Position numbers and translations under genes: made by a program. Shown here piece by piece: positions 61,882 through 64,000 of a stretch of DNA of 64,000 nucleotides. The DNA lies in assembly GCA_963709075.1 (NCBI GenBank), contig CAVPUY010000005.1:1053647-1117646 (forward strand), read 5' to 3'. This DNA is from Palsa-506 sp963709075. GTDB lineage: Bacteria; Actinomycetota; Actinomycetes; Streptosporangiales; Streptosporangiaceae. The notes below the pieces were generated by a model. That model saw only the letters and a program-made list of their open reading frames with translations, searched no databases and was not told the DNA's origin. The stretch's first letter is position 1. Each line of letters begins with the position of its first letter.

Positions 61882-62316
61882 GTGTCTTACCCGATCGAGG
61901 GGATGGAACGCACTCCCGCCCGAGGTGGAATGGTGGCTCAGGCGCCGAGTGGAGATGCATTGAGCGAGACAGTCAGATTCCAGGAGACCTTGCGCAGGCT
62001 GGCGATGATCGACGAAGGCTTCGTCCAAGACGAAGCCGGGCTCGGGATGGACCAGGCCGCGACATCTGCCCTGGATCCCAAGACGGCGGCGCTGCTCCAG
62101 CTTGGGGCGTCGGTGGCCACCGGATCGCCTGCGGTGTGCCTGGAATGGAGCGCTGCCCGGGCAATGGCGGCGGGCGCGAGCGAAGACGAGATCGCCGACG
62201 TGCTACTGGCGATCGCCCCAGTGACCGGGCTTGGCCGGGTCGTCTCGGCCGCCCCCGACGTGGCGACCGCGCTCGGATATGACATCGCGGCCGCGCTGGA
62301 GGAACCGGACGGTTAG
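61882..62316 (+). CDS. Carboxymuconolactone-decarboxylase (CMD/AhpD-like) family protein
   Basis: 144 aa from GTG 61882; ATG 61903 and 61930 are alternative starts. All-helical CMD domain: LDPKTAALLQLGASVATGSPAVCLEWSAARAMAAGASEDEIADVLLAIAPVTGLGRVV. Only one Cys (AVCLEW) instead of the CxxC of active AhpD, so redox function is doubtful. A decayed relative lies at 58075. Confidence 0.75.
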   Translation: MSYPIEGMERTPARGGMVAQAPSGDALSETVRFQETLRRLAMIDEGFVQDEAGLGMDQAATSALDPKTAALLQLGASVATGSPAVCLEWSAARAMAAGASEDEIADVLLAIAPVTGLGRVVSAAPDVATALGYDIAAALEEPDG

Positions 62317-62401
62317 GTGCGATCACCCCCGGCTGACGCGAGGGCGCCGGGGACCAGGGCGCACGCCGGCACATGCTGGCCGGATGGGCCACTGGGAAGT
62401 G

Positions 62402-63094
62402 TCAGGAGCCGGATCGACCGCCGCGCCGGGGCTGCAGGCTGCTGATGATCTTCCCAACGGCCACGACCAGGAACAGCTGCCCCACCAGCGCCTCAAGCAC
62501 CGCGAACGTCTGCCCCGGGTTGGCGGCCGGCACCAGGTTCCCGTATCCGACGGTGGTCATGGTCACGAAGCTGAAGAACAGGTCCTGGCTGAGCGTGCCA
62601 GGCCCCGCGGAGCCGAAGAACGGCACGCTCCCGAACTCGCCGGCCGCCTTGAAGGCGAAGGCGAAGAACATGCCGATCAGCAGGTAGGCAGCGATGGCCC
62701 CGAGCAGCGTCTCGGTGTCGATCTCCCGCCGCAGTATCAGGTGGCGGACGATGGAGAATGGCGCGATCAGGTACAGCAGGCAGCAGACGGTGAAGATCCC
62801 GCCCCGTTCGCCGCCCGGGTTGTGCGCGAAGAAGCTCACGACCGCGACGAGGGCGGCGAGACACAGCACGATGCCGGCGACGAGCCGGGTCACGCGCCTC
62901 GCCTGCGAGGTACGGAGCGTCAGCCAGACCGTGGCCAGCTGGACGGTCAGCACGACCGAGCCCGCCCACGTCTGGGTCACCGACACCGACACCACATAGG
63001 TCACGATGACCAGCAGCAGCACCAGCCCGTAACTGTCCGCCGAGACGAAGGAGCGCCCGAGACGGCGCCACCACCGGGACTCGGCGCGCGCCAT
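62402..63094 (-). CDS. Potassium channel family protein (2TM pore domain with extra helices)
   Basis: 230 aa, ATG 63094 (MARAESRWW). About five TM helices; the C-terminal pair brackets the pore loop FSFVTMTTVGYGNLVPAANPGQTFAVLEALVG with selectivity filter TVGYG. No RCK or cyclic-nucleotide domain. Likely K+ or nonselective cation leak channel. In-frame upstream ATG at 63139 is less likely. Confidence 0.83.
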   Translation of the reverse strand: MARAESRWWRRLGRSFVSADSYGLVLLLVIVTYVVSVSVTQTWAGSVVLTVQLATVWLTLRTSQARRVTRLVAGIVLCLAALVAVVSFFAHNPGGERGGIFTVCCLLYLIAPFSIVRHLILRREIDTETLLGAIAAYLLIGMFFAFAFKAAGEFGSVPFFGSAGPGTLSQDLFFSFVTMTTVGYGNLVPAANPGQTFAVLEALVGQLFLVVAVGKIISSLQPRRGGRSGS

Positions 63095-63370
63095 GGCACC
63101 GTCGTCAGCGAAGTCCGGCACCTGACCTCCAAACACCACCCAGGCAGGTCCCTAAAGCCTCAAGCTCTGGCGGAGTTTGAGTGGAACCCAGCCAGCACGA
63201 GTGTGGCGCCGCGGGCCAGCCTTCCCTTCCCCACCTTGCTCTATGGCCCGCTCCGGCTAATCGCCTCCACCCAGAGGAACGTGGACGCCCCGCGGGCCAG
63301 GACGCAGCCGGGCGGCAAAGCGCACGCTCCGGGCCGCTGATGGCGCATCGCGTCTGCACCGGGTCTGTCC

Positions 63371-64000
63371 TCAGACGCCCTCGACCGCTTCCAGCCGCCC
63401 GGACCGGACCGCGTCGACGAACTCCTGGTAGTCCCGCTCGTTCAGATCGGCATACCGCTCCGAGAAGGCGGTGATGGACTTGTCGAACGCGTCGCTGTCG
63501 CCGAGATAGGCGGCGATGGCGACCGGGTCCCCGGACCGGGCGTGGGCCCGGGCCAGCGTCCACCCGCAGATGCCCGCGTAGAACGTGAGCGCGACCGGCG
63601 GCATCGCCTCGGGCAGCGCCGAGCCCTTCATGTCGCGCAGCTGCCGCCAGTAGAAATGGCGGCGCACGTCCACCCCCTTGGTCCAGCCGAGGTAGATGTC
63701 GCTGGCGGCCTGCATCATCCGCTGCCCCTGCACCACCCGCTCGCCGTGCTGCCGGTAGCGGCTCTTGCCCACGTAGGGCTCCAGCACCGATGCGGTCGCC
63801 TCCTTGATCTGCAGGAACAGCGGGTCCCGGGCGTCGCGTCCCTGGAGCAAGACGATGAACGCCCGGGTGCCGACGCTGCCGACGCCGACGACTTTGCGGG
63901 CCACGTCCACGACTTCGAAACGCTCGAGCAGTTTGCGCCGGTCGTCTTGCAGGGTGGCCCGGTAGGCGCGGAACTGCTCGCGGATCACCTTGTCGACCTG
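63371..64000 (-). CDS. DUF2252 domain-containing protein, partial at right edge
   Basis: C-terminal 209 residues; the start lies beyond 64000. Typical text: VVDVARKVVGVGSVGTRAFIVLLQGRDARDPLFLQIKEATASVLEPYVGKSRYRQHGERVVQGQRMMQAASDIYLGWT and FYWRQLRDMKGSALPEAM. Kinase-like fold family of unknown function, common in actinomycetes. Confidence 0.88.
   Translation of the reverse strand, partial: QVDKVIREQFRAYRATLQDDRRKLLERFEVVDVARKVVGVGSVGTRAFIVLLQGRDARDPLFLQIKEATASVLEPYVGKSRYRQHGERVVQGQRMMQAASDIYLGWTKGVDVRRHFYWRQLRDMKGSALPEAMPPVALTFYAGICGWTLARAHARSGDPVAIAAYLGDSDAFDKSITAFSERYADLNERDYQEFVDAVRSGRLEAVEGV

Noticed and set aside
1..64000. Secondary-metabolite (PKS/NRPS) cluster
   Set aside because: No ketosynthase, adenylation or carrier domain was seen; the methyltransferase and glycosyltransferase belong to envelope-type genes.

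Overview
The window is GC-rich, densely coded DNA from an actinomycete. Supporting signs are GTG starts, ATGA/GTGA-overlapped operons, SCO5389-, DUF5134- and DUF929-type proteins, a MalT-like large LuxR regulator and an HspR-type MerR protein. The exact genus cannot be read from the sequence; a Streptosporangiales/Streptomycetales-like lineage fits best.

Layout. (1) 0-9.5 kb looks like chromosome backbone: a two-component system (kinase cut by the window edge and frameshifted), a methyltransferase, a GT87-type mannosyltransferase, two exported beta-propeller proteins, a HAD hydrolase, a peroxiredoxin and a sigma/anti-sigma pair. A 17-bp motif, CTTACG-N5-GTGACG, lies about 100 bp upstream of the response regulator and of both propeller genes. 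(2) 9.5-49.2 kb is a stack of accessory modules separated by four partial copies (42 nt each) of the 3' half of a tRNA-Ala(GGC) gene, all in the same orientation, at 9919, 27368, 37273 and 49173. No intact tRNA and no complete integrase is visible, so this looks like accretion of integrative or cis-mobilizable elements at one tRNA locus. Module 1 (9.96-27.4 kb) carries copper genes (copA, a polytopic SCO fusion, a lipoprotein, a DUF5134 protein) and a zinc-type ABC importer with a Fur/Zur regulator and an amidase. Module 2 (27.4-37.3 kb) is an arsenic island: aquaporin, CoA-disulfide-reductase-like flavoprotein, orphan PstS, ArsI, ArsM and three different ArsR regulators, with an IS701-family element. 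Module 3 (37.3-49.2 kb) carries an ABC exporter, an hsp20/dnaJ-hspR unit bracketed by IS ends, a frameshifted FtsX-type permease, a phospholipase-D-type protein and a PD-(D/E)XK nuclease-like protein. (3) Right of the last tRNA fragment is a minus-strand run of sulfatase, duplicated-domain protein and DyP peroxidase, then ClC and MarC membrane proteins, a GAP-family protein, a SHOCT protein, the LuxR/MalT regulator, a CMD-family protein, a K+ channel and a DUF2252 protein cut by the window edge.

How the genes work together. The arsenic island pairs methylation (ArsM) with C-As bond cleavage (ArsI) and probable arsenite efflux by a channel rather than a pump; no arsenate reductase and no ArsB/Acr3 is visible. 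arsR1 and arsR2 share the same promoter layout and look leaderless. The copper and zinc blocks each keep their own regulator or operator-like sequences. Single-base indels interrupt otherwise convincing genes at several places (sensor kinase, methyltransferase 3' end, copA, ABC permease 3' end, FtsX permease, IS630 transposase), so either the assembly has residual errors or these genes are decaying.
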